Positions 1 through 7,370 of a stretch of 17,324 nt of DNA are shown here, piece after piece (within the stretch, counting starts at the first letter, position 1; each line of letters starts with the position of its first letter). Origin of the DNA: Patescibacteria group bacterium (GTDB lineage: Bacteria > Patescibacteriota > Minisyncoccia > CAIUEV01 > JAHKAQ01). Location of the stretch: NCBI GenBank assembly GCA_018825765.1, contig JAHKAQ010000095.1, positions 1 to 17,324 on the forward strand, written 5' to 3'. The notes beneath the pieces were generated by a model. That model saw nothing but the letters and a program-made list of their open reading frames with translations, searched no databases and was not told the DNA's origin. Position numbers and translations under genes: made by a program.

Positions 1-2
1 CT

Positions 3-881
3 CCCCAGGCCCCAAAAAACTCCAACAAGACCCTGTTTATCATTCTTGCCGTCTCGGCCGGCCTGCTTGTCATTTTTCTTGTTCTGGGCTTTATTGTGGG
101 AATAGTCTTGCTCAAAAAAACTAAAAGCAAACTTGACGCTAAGTTAAAAGAAAATCAAACCGCTCTGGAAAATTACAAACCAATCCCGGACTCCGGTTAT
201 TCTTCAGACACGACCCATAATTCCTGGGCTCAAAAACAAGGCGCCGCTAAAAACCAGCGTTACCCCTATGACGCCAGCTATCTTGAAAATTCAATTTACT
301 ACTGGAACTGCAAATATGAATACAGTTTAAGCTATCCCCGGGGCTGGACCATTGATGATCAGACTCACAACGCCCTGCAGGCGTTTATTCACGGCCCGGG
401 CGTAACCGTAAAGCTTGAATCAATCGCCAGAACTTCAGGCGAAACGCTCCAGCAATTAGCCGCGCGAAGAACCGAGGAGGGTAAAATCTCCCCTGACACG
501 GCCGGCGTTAATATCTTTAGCCAAATCATCGACTGGAACGGCATCCAGGTGTTTGAAACCGACTTTACCAATCCCGACGCCATCGTGCTTCACTGGCTCC
601 AGGGCGGACGGGCCATGGAAATGATGATTTTCGGCCAAAGCTTCAATACCCACTTCACCAGCATTGAAAAAATGCTTAGCACCCTGGAAATCACCCGAAA
701 CGCTATTCCTCTTTGCCAAACCTCTTCTGCCTCGCAAAAATCATCTTCGTCTTCCGCTTTCGACTGTAACTCCTGGGTCCATCCTAACGGAGACCTGGAA
801 TACTGGTGGGATAGCGTCAGCGCCCAGGAAAAACAATGCTATGTGGACAAATACGGCGCGCCTCCGTTTTACGAGCCGTAA
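3..881 (+). CDS. Membrane-anchored PsbP-like protein, 5' end cut by window edge
   Basis: The reading frame is open from the first bases of the window, so the true start lies upstream. The GTG at 96 is in frame but sits inside a hydrophobic stretch and is probably not the start. Codons at about 33-110 encode one strongly hydrophobic helix (residues such as LFIILAVSAGLLVIF), followed by lysines (LLKKTKSK), which fits a single membrane anchor with the C-terminal part on the far side. At about 300-690 comes a sequence beginning YEYSLSYPRGW and continuing to MLSTLEITR, which resembles the PsbP-like fold seen in many bacterial surface proteins and lipoproteins. A serine-rich linker then leads to a short C-terminal module with two cysteines and many tryptophan/tyrosine residues (CNSWVHPNGDLEYWWDS), ending at the TAA at 879-881. 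No catalytic motif is visible and the function is unknown. It is the only plus-strand gene and is followed by a terminator. Confidence 0.75.
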   Translation, partial: PQAPKNSNKTLFIILAVSAGLLVIFLVLGFIVGIVLLKKTKSKLDAKLKENQTALENYKPIPDSGYSSDTTHNSWAQKQGAAKNQRYPYDASYLENSIYYWNCKYEYSLSYPRGWTIDDQTHNALQAFIHGPGVTVKLESIARTSGETLQQLAARRTEEGKISPDTAGVNIFSQIIDWNGIQVFETDFTNPDAIVLHWLQGGRAMEMMIFGQSFNTHFTSIEKMLSTLEITRNAIPLCQTSSASQKSSSSSAFDCNSWVHPNGDLEYWWDSVSAQEKQCYVDKYGAPPFYEP

Positions 882-899
882 ACCTTAAATATCAACCTG

Positions 900-927
900 C
901 CGCCGGCATTCAGTCGGCGGTTTTTTT
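900..927 (+). terminator. Rho-independent terminator of the PsbP-like gene
   Basis: The stem CCGCCG (900-905) pairs with CGGCGG (915-920) around a 9-nt loop and is followed by seven T residues (921-927). It starts 19 bp after the stop codon. Confidence 0.85.
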
Positions 928-930
928 ATA

Positions 931-958
931 AAATAAAAAAAGCTCTCTTTTGAGAGCT
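931..958 (-). terminator. Rho-independent terminator of the GGDEF / 50-aa ORF transcript
   Basis: Read on the minus strand, AGCTCTC pairs with GAGAGCT around an AAAA loop (958 to 941), followed by a T-rich tail (TTTTTTATTT, 940 to 931). It lies 48 bp past the stop of the 50-aa ORF and nearly abuts the plus-strand terminator, so the two convergent transcripts end side by side. Confidence 0.85.
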
Positions 959-1005
959 CGTGCTGTGGCCGGCGGGCGTTGCCGCTGACCGGGGTTTTGT
1001 TTTTG

Positions 1006-1158
1006 TTAAGCCGCGGCAACTCCGCACGGCGGGACATCTCCAATTATTTTCTTTACCTCCTTTCTTTTTTGTCTTAACAGCCCTTCGAGAAATTGGGCTG
1101 TCTTTTTTCTTAATCGCCTCGGGGCTTGCCCCAAGGCACAATCACTCGCTCTTACCAT
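1006..1158 (-). CDS. Small basic protein of unknown function, 50 aa
   Basis: I do not recognise this protein. It starts MVRASDCALG and ends PPCGVAAA. The middle is rich in arginine and lysine (for example PRRLRKKTAQF and RQKRKEVKK) and could form one amphipathic helix; there are two cysteines. The frame is open further upstream, but the ATG at 1158 is chosen because it sits 7 nt after a full-length Shine-Dalgarno. The preceding GGDEF gene ends only 14 bp before this ATG, so the two genes are probably co-transcribed and translationally coupled, and a terminator follows. The coding stretch contains a GC-rich palindrome (1116-1137), so the region could instead be mainly a structured RNA. The strong ribosome site and clean context favour a real gene, but no homology can be claimed. 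Confidence 0.5.
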   Translation of the reverse strand: MVRASDCALGQAPRRLRKKTAQFLEGLLRQKRKEVKKIIGDVPPCGVAAA

Positions 1159-1161
1159 TCT

Positions 1162-1173
1162 ATCACCTCCTTT
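1162..1173 (-). promoter_or_regulatory. Exceptionally complete Shine-Dalgarno of the 50-aa ORF
   Basis: The minus strand reads AAAGGAGGTGAT, a 12-nt exact complement of the conserved 3' end of bacterial 16S rRNA (ATCACCTCCTTT), with 7 nt between GGAGG and the ATG at 1158. It overlaps the end of the GGDEF stop codon. Most other genes here have weak or no Shine-Dalgarno. Confidence 0.8.
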
Positions 1174-2279
1174 CAAAATAAATTTAACACAAATCCCCAC
1201 AACTTCACAATATCCCTCCAAATCCCGGGGAGTCTTGGATAAAGTTGCAGAAATTGAGAAAAAACAAATAAAACAATTAAAATTATCGCCCAATTTTTGA
1301 ATCCCGCTTGAAGCGATTTGTTTTTTTGCAAAAGCCGCCTGACCTCCTCATTCCTGGCCATCAGATCCAAGATTATTTCGTCCTCCAGCCTGCCGGATAA
1401 TTCCATCGCCGCTTTGTATGCCGTTTTGTTTACGTGCATTACTTCTGAGGCGGAATTCAAAATCGCGCCCATTATGTTTTCGAACGCCTGATCTTCTTCT
1501 ATCAATAATGGCTCTTTCAAATAAGAGCCAAAATCCGACGGAGAAAAAGTAATCGCGCCGCCGGAAATAGAGGCGACCCATTTGAAATTTTTCGGGACAT
1601 CGTTGCGGTTTAATTTCGCCGCTATATCCCGAAAGGTTAACCCAAGGGCCGAGAGCAGGTCTATCTCCTCAACCCTCTGCTGAAGCAGCCGTAAAAACCG
1701 CTCCAGTAAATTACACTCATTTCCTTCCTTGTCCTCATACCAATCGACACTTTGATTGGTATTTTTCCACCCGCGGAAATAAATTATAAACACAAATTCA
1801 TCCCCGCCGGCTGAAGAAAAAAAGCATTCCAGGCCGTGGTCGCCTAGGAATTTACTAATCTCCTTAGTTTTTGGGTTTAACTTCCCAAAAACCAACTCCA
1901 AAAAACGGTCACCAATAGTGTGACCAAAATTATCATTTACTGCCTTCAGCCCCTCAACGTCAAAAAAAATAATCCCGAATCTTCGGGCCAGGGGCTCAAA
2001 TTTGTCTATTTTTTCTGTCCCTTTTTTTCTCGCCTCCTCTATAAGGGCCTTATAGAGCCTTTTTATTTCTCTTTTTAGACCCTCTTTATTTGGTATATTA
2101 TACCGGGGGTCTAAATACTTTGCCTCATCCCGCCTCTCCCCTTCCTCAACCCACCGCATCAGCTCCTTTTTTACTATTTCAACCAATCGGGCCTCAGCGC
2201 CCGCTTCCCGCAACAAAAAATTCGCAATAAAGTCTATAAACTTTATTGCGTCCTCCCTTGAAATCATTTCCTTTTCCAT
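1173..2279 (-). CDS. GGDEF-domain protein with C-terminal membrane anchor (probable diguanylate cyclase)
   Basis: The 368-residue protein has a GGDEF-type nucleotidyl cyclase domain at roughly residues 55-300. The entry motif is degenerate (DPRYNIPNKEGL, compare the usual D..TGL.NR). Next come the metal/nucleotide motif FFDVEGLKAVND (residues 105-116) with GHTIGD (119-124), an intact AGGDEF (157-162), and a closing VNKTAYKAAMELSGR (283-297) like the usual A..ALY.AK..GRN. GGDEF enzymes make cyclic di-GMP from two GTP; the intact signature suggests activity. No inhibitory RxxD site is present at the usual place before GGDEF. An insertion at about 170-235 lengthens the domain. Unusually, the only membrane helix is at the C-terminus (about 329-346), so the catalytic domain would sit in the cytoplasm tethered by its tail. 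The start at 2279 is the first of two in-frame ATGs (the next is residue 5). It heads a two-gene unit with the 50-aa ORF. Confidence 0.85.
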   Translation of the reverse strand: MEKEMISREDAIKFIDFIANFLLREAGAEARLVEIVKKELMRWVEEGERRDEAKYLDPRYNIPNKEGLKREIKRLYKALIEEARKKGTEKIDKFEPLARRFGIIFFDVEGLKAVNDNFGHTIGDRFLELVFGKLNPKTKEISKFLGDHGLECFFSSAGGDEFVFIIYFRGWKNTNQSVDWYEDKEGNECNLLERFLRLLQQRVEEIDLLSALGLTFRDIAAKLNRNDVPKNFKWVASISGGAITFSPSDFGSYLKEPLLIEEDQAFENIMGAILNSASEVMHVNKTAYKAAMELSGRLEDEIILDLMARNEEVRRLLQKNKSLQAGFKNWAIILIVLFVFSQFLQLYPRLPGIWRDIVKLWGFVLNLF

Positions 2280-2342
2280 TCCATTCCATTCCTTTCCCTC
2301 TCCCTGTCTTATATTTTTATTACCTTTCTAAAGAACTAAACT

Positions 2343-2363
2343 AAAAGCAATGTTACTCATTGC
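2343..2363 (-). terminator. Possible weak terminator of the large dcw/glycosidase operon
   Basis: On the minus strand GCAATG pairs with CATTGC (2363 to 2347) around AGTAA and is followed by TTTTAGTTT. The stem is short and the T tract brief, and the hairpin overlaps the candidate promoter of the next gene, so it could instead be an operator. Confidence 0.4.
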
Positions 2364-2377
2364 CTTTTTCTTGTCAA
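2350..2377 (-). promoter_or_regulatory. Candidate sigma70-type promoter of the GGDEF gene
   Basis: The minus strand has a perfect TTGACA (2377-2372), a 16-nt spacer and TAACAT (2355-2350, 4 of 6 matches). It lies about 70 bp upstream of the GGDEF start. The -10 match is only fair, and other AT-rich hexamers lie further downstream. Confidence 0.4.
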
Positions 2378-2400
2378 GCTTTTTATTTTCTTAAAAACTC

Positions 2401-3399
2401 CTACTTATTTTTAATAATCTCCTGGGCCTCTTGCCAAAAAGTCCAGTTTCCATGCTTTTTTCCAAGCCAATACCACCACTCCGCGCCCCATAAATACACC
2501 TCGGAAAAGCCGATTTTTTTAGTATATCCCGCCGCCGCTCTAAATTCCAAAATTCCAAACTCCCTCATCTCAAGCTCAAGCGGCGTCTCATAAGGCTGTT
2601 TTGGCCCCCAGTACTCCCCTTGCATCTCGCACACTATAATCGGCTTATCCGGATAAAAAAACCGCACCAGTCCGGCCTTTAGCCAAAAAATTCTCACCGG
2701 CCAGGGATATTTAAAATAACCCAGTTTTTCACTCCAGATAATCCGATAAACCGTAGTGCCGAAAATATCCGCCCTTTTGGCCGCCCAAAGCCAAATACTT
2801 AACTCCCCGCTATCCGTTACCATGATTTTATGCTCCGAATCCAATGAGCGAACCATTGCAATCTCCTTATCTAAAAGGGAAACATCCAGCTTCTCACACT
2901 GGCCAAAATCCAAAAACGGCTCATTTTCAACCTGCCACAAATACAAATTCTCCCTGTCTTTATACCTCAAAACCGCCTGACGCATAAAAGCCAATAGACT
3001 CTCCTGGTATTGCTCTTTTCCCTGGGAGCGCGCCCAATCCGGAATATGACACTCTGGCCAGCGCGGCACCTTCTGCCCAATAACTATAACCATCTTTTTG
3101 TCTCTTTTTTGCGCCTCTTCAACCATCCAGTCGTAAGACGAAAAATCATAGCTGCCCTGCTCCGGTTCCGCGTCCGGCCAGTAAATCACAATCCGCACCG
3201 CCTCCGGATCAAGCTCGTCTAAAATAGCAAGATAAGCCTCCTGCCAGTCAAGACCGGATTTTTGAGCGAAATACTTGGAAAAAGTAACTCCCCAGCTGGT
3301 TTTAGAACTAAAATCCCCGGGTTTTCTCATCAAAATAAAAGCAGATATCCCCAAAAGAAAAACGACCGCCAATAATATCCCGAATATTTTTTTTATCAT
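2401..3399 (-). CDS. Membrane-anchored clan GH-A glycoside hydrolase (TIM barrel)
   Basis: The 332-residue protein starts with a signal-anchor helix (about residues 4-24, after MIKK) and has no lipobox, so the rest is expected outside the membrane. The remainder reads as a (beta/alpha)8 barrel of clan GH-A: VRIVIYWPDAEP on an early strand, WQVENEPF with the predicted acid/base Glu160 in the Asn-Glu-Pro motif at the end of strand 4, and PIIVCEMQGE with predicted nucleophile Glu258 on strand 7. WGAEWWYWLG near the C-terminus resembles the substrate-binding tryptophan strand. Both catalytic carboxylates are present, so it is probably active on a beta-linked glycan. I cannot assign a GH family (GH5, GH39 and GH42-like barrels all share these motifs). 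It is the last gene of the long operon, 4 bp after the EamA gene. Confidence 0.75.
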   Translation of the reverse strand: MIKKIFGILLAVVFLLGISAFILMRKPGDFSSKTSWGVTFSKYFAQKSGLDWQEAYLAILDELDPEAVRIVIYWPDAEPEQGSYDFSSYDWMVEEAQKRDKKMVIVIGQKVPRWPECHIPDWARSQGKEQYQESLLAFMRQAVLRYKDRENLYLWQVENEPFLDFGQCEKLDVSLLDKEIAMVRSLDSEHKIMVTDSGELSIWLWAAKRADIFGTTVYRIIWSEKLGYFKYPWPVRIFWLKAGLVRFFYPDKPIIVCEMQGEYWGPKQPYETPLELEMREFGILEFRAAAGYTKKIGFSEVYLWGAEWWYWLGKKHGNWTFWQEAQEIIKNK

Positions 3400-3403
3400 C
3401 TTT

Positions 3404-4333
3404 TTATTTCATAAGACCAAACAGGCTGGCAATTCCTGTGGCGATTAAGACAATGCCCGCGCTCTTTAAAGCCACCATCCGCGCGTCCAGCTTTTCTTTT
3501 AAAATTTTCGGGAAAAAACCCGAAACAACCAGCATAAACCCGAACAAAAAAACATACTGCGCTCCCTGCAGAGAATTAACCACCAGCGCGCCCGTAAGAT
3601 AGATTGCCCAGTTAAGAAAAATAAAAGCCACTCCGGCGATTACCTTATTTAAAACAAATAATCCGGCCGCCGGCCGCTTTATGGCTGAAGCGTTTTTAAA
3701 TATCAACTCGCGATTCCCGGACCAGAAAACAAGCGCCAGAGCGGCTAAAAAACTACCCAGCCGAAAAAAGACAAAAGCCGAAATAAAAGACTGGCTGGCG
3801 TAAACATGATCAATCATCACGTAAAATCCGCCAAACAAAAAGCCGGCCAGAACAGCCAGCCAGAAGCTCTTTGAAAAACCAAAAAATTTCAGCCTGCTTT
3901 TTTTATTTTTTTCTCCGCTGTTATGTTTTCCTGAAACCAAAACGCTTCCCAGAACCAAAAACGCGCAAGCGATTACTTGAGACACATCAAAACCACCTTT
4001 ATAAATAAAAAGATTCAGGGAAAAAATAACCAGCGGCCCAAAAGCCCCGACAACCGGCGCCACGCTCGAAGCCTGACCGCGCCTTAAAGCCTCAAAAAGC
4101 ACAATCGAAGCCAAAAGAAAAACAAAACCGCAAAAAAGATCCAGAATCAACCCGGAAAAACCCGGAAAACTTAAATCAAAAATAATAAGCGGCAGGGCGA
4201 AAATACTCAAAATCCCCATGTAAAATCCATAAACCAGCGCGCTCGGAATCGCCCTTTTTAACAAAAATTTATCAATCACCGTGGTTAGCGCGCTTAAAAA
4301 ATAAGCTCCGATTGCCACCAATACCCCTGCCAT
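3404..4333 (-). CDS. EamA/DMT-family membrane transporter
   Basis: The 309-residue, very hydrophobic protein has about ten predicted membrane helices in two homologous halves of five, the usual architecture and length (about 290-310) of EamA (DUF6, drug/metabolite transporter) proteins. The segment EALRRGQASSVAPV at the end of the first repeat is characteristic of this family. A lysine-rich loop (GKHNSGEKNKKSRLK) separates the halves. Family members export or import small metabolites such as amino acids, nucleotide sugars or sugars; the substrate cannot be read from sequence. It lies between a GH1 beta-glucosidase (5 bp upstream) and a surface GH-A hydrolase (4 bp downstream), which makes a sugar or glycan fragment a reasonable guess, but that is inference. 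Confidence 0.85.
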   Translation of the reverse strand: MAGVLVAIGAYFLSALTTVIDKFLLKRAIPSALVYGFYMGILSIFALPLIIFDLSFPGFSGLILDLFCGFVFLLASIVLFEALRRGQASSVAPVVGAFGPLVIFSLNLFIYKGGFDVSQVIACAFLVLGSVLVSGKHNSGEKNKKSRLKFFGFSKSFWLAVLAGFLFGGFYVMIDHVYASQSFISAFVFFRLGSFLAALALVFWSGNRELIFKNASAIKRPAAGLFVLNKVIAGVAFIFLNWAIYLTGALVVNSLQGAQYVFLFGFMLVVSGFFPKILKEKLDARMVALKSAGIVLIATGIASLFGLMK

Positions 4334-4338
4334 TTATT

Positions 4339-5619
4339 TTATGAATTATCTTTTATAATCTTAGCATACTCTCTGGCGCTTCCTCGCGCTTTCCTTTCTT
4401 GCGTCTTATAATCCACCTCCACCAGTCCAAACCGCGGCCAGAAACCCTTATCCCATTCAAAATTATCAGTAAGCGACCAGTAAAAATATCCTCGAACGTC
4501 AATCCCCTCATCAATAGCCCGGGAAATCCAATAAAGGTTATCCCGGATAAACCGCGCTCTTTTTCTGTCAGTCGAATCAGCTAAGCCATTCTCTGTAATA
4601 TATACCGGCAGCTTTCCGCCCCGGCCATCGTCCAAATTAAGTCTTTTTAACACTAAATAAATCCCCGGCGGGTAAATCCCCCAACCCAAATCCGACACAT
4701 CCTCTTTCTGGTGCCTTACCTTAAAGGGAAAACTGGCCCGGTTGTGAAAGTAATTTTGAACAGCCACGAAATCTCTTTTTCCTTTTGCTAAATTAAAAAT
4801 ATAATCGTTTCGAAAATATTCCATGAATCTGGCTGATATCCGGTCTCCCAAGGCTTGCTTATTATAAGACTGCCAGGAATCAAGATTATTAGCCCAGGAA
4901 ATTTTAAGCTCCGGGTTTAACTTCTTTAGCTTATCATAAACCGCCGCGTGCGCCTTTTGCAGCTGTTTTAAATATTTCCAGGCGTTCCAGGGAGTCCTTC
5001 GGGCCGTCGAGCCGGGCCAGCATCTGCGCCAAAAAGCATTTAAAAACAAAACCTCCGGCTCATTGATAGTCAGGTAAAATTTGACTTCCACGCCCAGGCT
5101 TTTAACCACCTTTTGGGCGTAGCGGGAAAACCAGGCCGGAAAATCCCGATTCATCACCCCTTTGTTTTTTGCCACCCAAAGCGGCAGGGAAAAATGCCAT
5201 AAAGTGGCAAAAGGCTCCAGGCCTCTTTTTCTCAAAGCCTTTACCACCGCCTTGTAATGATTCAGCTCTTTCTGGTCAAACCTTCCGCATTCAGGCTCAA
5301 TTCTTGACCATTCCACACAAAAACGATGCGCGTTGTGACCCAGGGATTTTGCCAGAAAAAAATCAGCCTCGTAACGACTGTAATGATCAGCCGCTTGGCC
5401 TGAAATGTAATTAGCTTCACGAAACATTTCCGGAAATTTTCTTTGCTGCCAGGGCCGCCAGCGGCTCCTGGCTTCTCGCGCCAGTCTCCCCGCGTTTTTC
5501 TTCTCCCACACGCTCCAGTCATTTACGTTCCCGCCTTCAACCTGATGAGCCGAACCAGCCGCCCCCCAGTAAAAACCAGCTGGAAATTGCAATTTTTCTT
5601 TTTTCTTTTTATTTCTCAT
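4339..5619 (-). CDS. Glycoside hydrolase family 1 beta-glucosidase/beta-galactosidase
   Basis: The 426-residue protein is slightly shorter than typical GH1 enzymes (about 440-480) but has all landmarks. The N-terminal FPAGFYWGAAGSAHQVEGG (12-30) matches the GH1 N-terminal signature, followed by the strand motif HRFCVEWSRIEPE (98-110). LTINEPEV carries the acid/base Glu187, and VYITENGLAD carries the nucleophile Glu343. The C-terminal YWSLTDNFEWDKGFWPRFGLV (380-400) holds the glucose-binding Glu388. The EW..G...RFG form is that of free beta-glycosidases rather than 6-phospho-beta-glycosidases. There is no signal peptide, so it should act in the cytoplasm on imported beta-linked di- or oligosaccharides, releasing glucose or galactose. 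It sits in the long operon, 8 bp after the metallophosphoesterase gene. Confidence 0.93.
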   Translation of the reverse strand: MRNKKKKEKLQFPAGFYWGAAGSAHQVEGGNVNDWSVWEKKNAGRLAREARSRWRPWQQRKFPEMFREANYISGQAADHYSRYEADFFLAKSLGHNAHRFCVEWSRIEPECGRFDQKELNHYKAVVKALRKRGLEPFATLWHFSLPLWVAKNKGVMNRDFPAWFSRYAQKVVKSLGVEVKFYLTINEPEVLFLNAFWRRCWPGSTARRTPWNAWKYLKQLQKAHAAVYDKLKKLNPELKISWANNLDSWQSYNKQALGDRISARFMEYFRNDYIFNLAKGKRDFVAVQNYFHNRASFPFKVRHQKEDVSDLGWGIYPPGIYLVLKRLNLDDGRGGKLPVYITENGLADSTDRKRARFIRDNLYWISRAIDEGIDVRGYFYWSLTDNFEWDKGFWPRFGLVEVDYKTQERKARGSAREYAKIIKDNS

Positions 5620-5627
5620 AAGAGCCC

Positions 5628-6470
5628 TTAAATATCAATCTCCTCAAAACCTTCAAAGTCTTCCAGAGTCAGCGGCCCCACTGTTTTATAAATCACTCCC
5701 TCATATTCAAATTCAAAAGAGAAATGATAATGCCCTGATAAAACAAATTTTACGTTCTTTCTTCGCCCGATTATATTCTTAAAATCCCAAAACCAGTCCA
5801 CAAAATCTCCCCGGTCCTGCTTTTCCTTCACCGGATGGTGCATGGCGATCACCACCTGCTTGTCAGTTTCCAGTTGTTCCTGGAGCCATTCCAGCTGTTT
5901 TTTAGGCAAATCCCCGTGATAATCATTAGGATTATTGGTATTCAAAACTATTATCCTCACATCCTTTATGTCCCTCGCGTAATAAAATTCGTCCCAGAGA
6001 TATTCACCATACACGCTCTCTCTATCATGATTGCCTAAAACAAAAATATAATTCAAATCATACTGGTCAAACACCTCTTTCAAGTATTTATAATATTCCT
6101 TATCCTCCCTTGTAGTTATATTATCCCCCAAATCAATTACCCCATCAAAATTTTCCTGCTTTATTCTCTTTAAAACCTTGTCCAGCTTGATTAAGGCTAA
6201 ATTCGGCTGAATCATTCTTCCTTCCTGGTTTAACCTTTTAGCGCTCCCGCCCGCGTGAATATCCGCGATAAGCGCCAGGCGAACCGGCGTTCTCATGTCC
6301 TGTTTTTGCTTTTCATTCTCCAAACTCTTAGCTAATCGCGCCTCTTGAGTTCCCTGCTTTCTTATCCAGCTTGCTTTTTGCCCTAAAAAAAACGCCGCAA
6401 TCAATATAATCATAACCGCGAAAAAAAGCCCTATAGCTAAAACACCCCAATCCTTCCCAAAACCCTTCAT
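5628..6470 (-). CDS. Membrane-anchored calcineurin-like metallophosphoesterase
   Basis: The 280-residue protein has one N-terminal membrane helix (about residues 9-30) followed by a charged linker and a complete dinuclear metallophosphoesterase domain. The five motif blocks are visible: LIADIH (Asp70, His72), DLGDN (Asp116), LGNHDRE (Asn147, His148), IAMHHP (His211/212) and LSGHYH (His247, His249). All metal ligands are present, so it should be catalytically active as a phosphomonoesterase or phosphodiesterase, probably on the outer face of the membrane. The substrate cannot be read from sequence; members act on phospholipid head groups, nucleotides or wall-linked phosphates. It is 10 bp downstream of lgt and 8 bp upstream of the GH1 gene, within the long operon. 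Confidence 0.9.
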   Translation of the reverse strand: MKGFGKDWGVLAIGLFFAVMIILIAAFFLGQKASWIRKQGTQEARLAKSLENEKQKQDMRTPVRLALIADIHAGGSAKRLNQEGRMIQPNLALIKLDKVLKRIKQENFDGVIDLGDNITTREDKEYYKYLKEVFDQYDLNYIFVLGNHDRESVYGEYLWDEFYYARDIKDVRIIVLNTNNPNDYHGDLPKKQLEWLQEQLETDKQVVIAMHHPVKEKQDRGDFVDWFWDFKNIIGRRKNVKFVLSGHYHFSFEFEYEGVIYKTVGPLTLEDFEGFEEIDI

Positions 6471-6480
6471 AATACAAAAC

Positions 6481-7368
6481 TTATAATATTTCCTTTGTAA
6501 ATCTATCCGACCTAAAACTCATTATAGCAAAAATAAAACCAATCACTAACATCAAAAAACACAAAGCCTGTCCCATGCTAAAACCCCAAAAAAGTAACCC
6601 CAGCTGTTCGTCCGGCTCGCGCGCGAACTCAATAAAAAAGCGAAAAAATCCGTAAAAAATAAGATACAATCCCGTGATAAAACCAGGCCTTTGTTTCGAT
6701 TTATAATTCCTCAGCAGCCACAATATTAAAAATAACAGCAGTCCCTCAAAAAAAGCCTCATACAACTGTGAAGCGTGCCGCAGTAAACTTATCCCGTCGC
6801 TATAATAAGCCAGAGGAAAATACATCCCCCACCACCCGCCGGTCACCCTTCCGTAAAGCTCTCCGTTCAAAAAATTCCCCACGCGCCCGAAAAAAAACCC
6901 CAAAGGAACAGCTGGCAAAATAAAATCCGCCATTCTAAGAAAATTTAGTTTGTTTTTCGCGCAATACAAAAAAAGAGCCGCGGCCGCGCCGATAAGACCC
7001 CCGTGATAACTCATTCCATACCAGCCTCTTATTACCCAGCCCTGGCCAGTGTTTGCCAAAGGATTTATTAAAATAAGCGGATCTTTCAACAATTCCGCCC
7101 AGTCATAAAAAATAAAATAACCCAAACGCGCGCCCATAATAAGACCCAGAAACATCCACCATAAAGCGTCCAGCGCCGCCGCTTCTGACTTTTTATCCGT
7201 CTTTTTGAGAACCTCGCGCTCGCCGCGCCGCAAACGATAACTCAATAAAAAATAAACCGCGCTAAACCCCGCGACATACATCAGCCAATACCAGCGCGCG
7301 CTAAAAATACCCAATTCAACTATTACCGGATCTATTTTGTAAGGCAGGTGCTGCCAAAAATCAAGCAT
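6481..7368 (-). CDS. lgt: Prolipoprotein diacylglyceryl transferase
   Basis: Lgt transfers diacylglycerol from phosphatidylglycerol to the lipobox cysteine of prelipoproteins in the cytoplasmic membrane. The 295-residue polytopic protein carries the family signature GRVGNFLNGELYG (161-173) with the conserved Arg162 and Asn165, the YHGGLIG block (121-127) with the catalytic-region His122, and FAREPDEQLG (248-257) with the conserved Arg250. About seven hydrophobic segments fit the known topology. A charged cytoplasmic loop at 46-64 (RRGEREVLKKTDKKSEA) is longer than in Escherichia coli Lgt. The start at 7368 lies 2 bp after the murF stop, indicating co-transcription. Its presence implies that this cell makes lipid-modified proteins. 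Confidence 0.95.
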   Translation of the reverse strand: MLDFWQHLPYKIDPVIVELGIFSARWYWLMYVAGFSAVYFLLSYRLRRGEREVLKKTDKKSEAAALDALWWMFLGLIMGARLGYFIFYDWAELLKDPLILINPLANTGQGWVIRGWYGMSYHGGLIGAAAALFLYCAKNKLNFLRMADFILPAVPLGFFFGRVGNFLNGELYGRVTGGWWGMYFPLAYYSDGISLLRHASQLYEAFFEGLLLFLILWLLRNYKSKQRPGFITGLYLIFYGFFRFFIEFAREPDEQLGLLFWGFSMGQALCFLMLVIGFIFAIMSFRSDRFTKEIL

Positions 7369-7370
7369 AT

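Noticed and set aside
96..98. GTG at 96 as the start of the first gene
   Set aside because: The same frame is open to the window edge and encodes most of a membrane helix upstream of this codon, so the gene very probably begins outside the window.
1077..1111. Plus-strand terminator-like hairpin ACAGCCC/GGGCTGT followed by CTTTTTTCTT
   Set aside because: No plus-strand gene ends here; the PsbP-like gene already has a terminator at 900-927, and the hairpin lies inside the minus-strand 50-aa ORF. Probably chance, or part of the structure of that ORF's mRNA.
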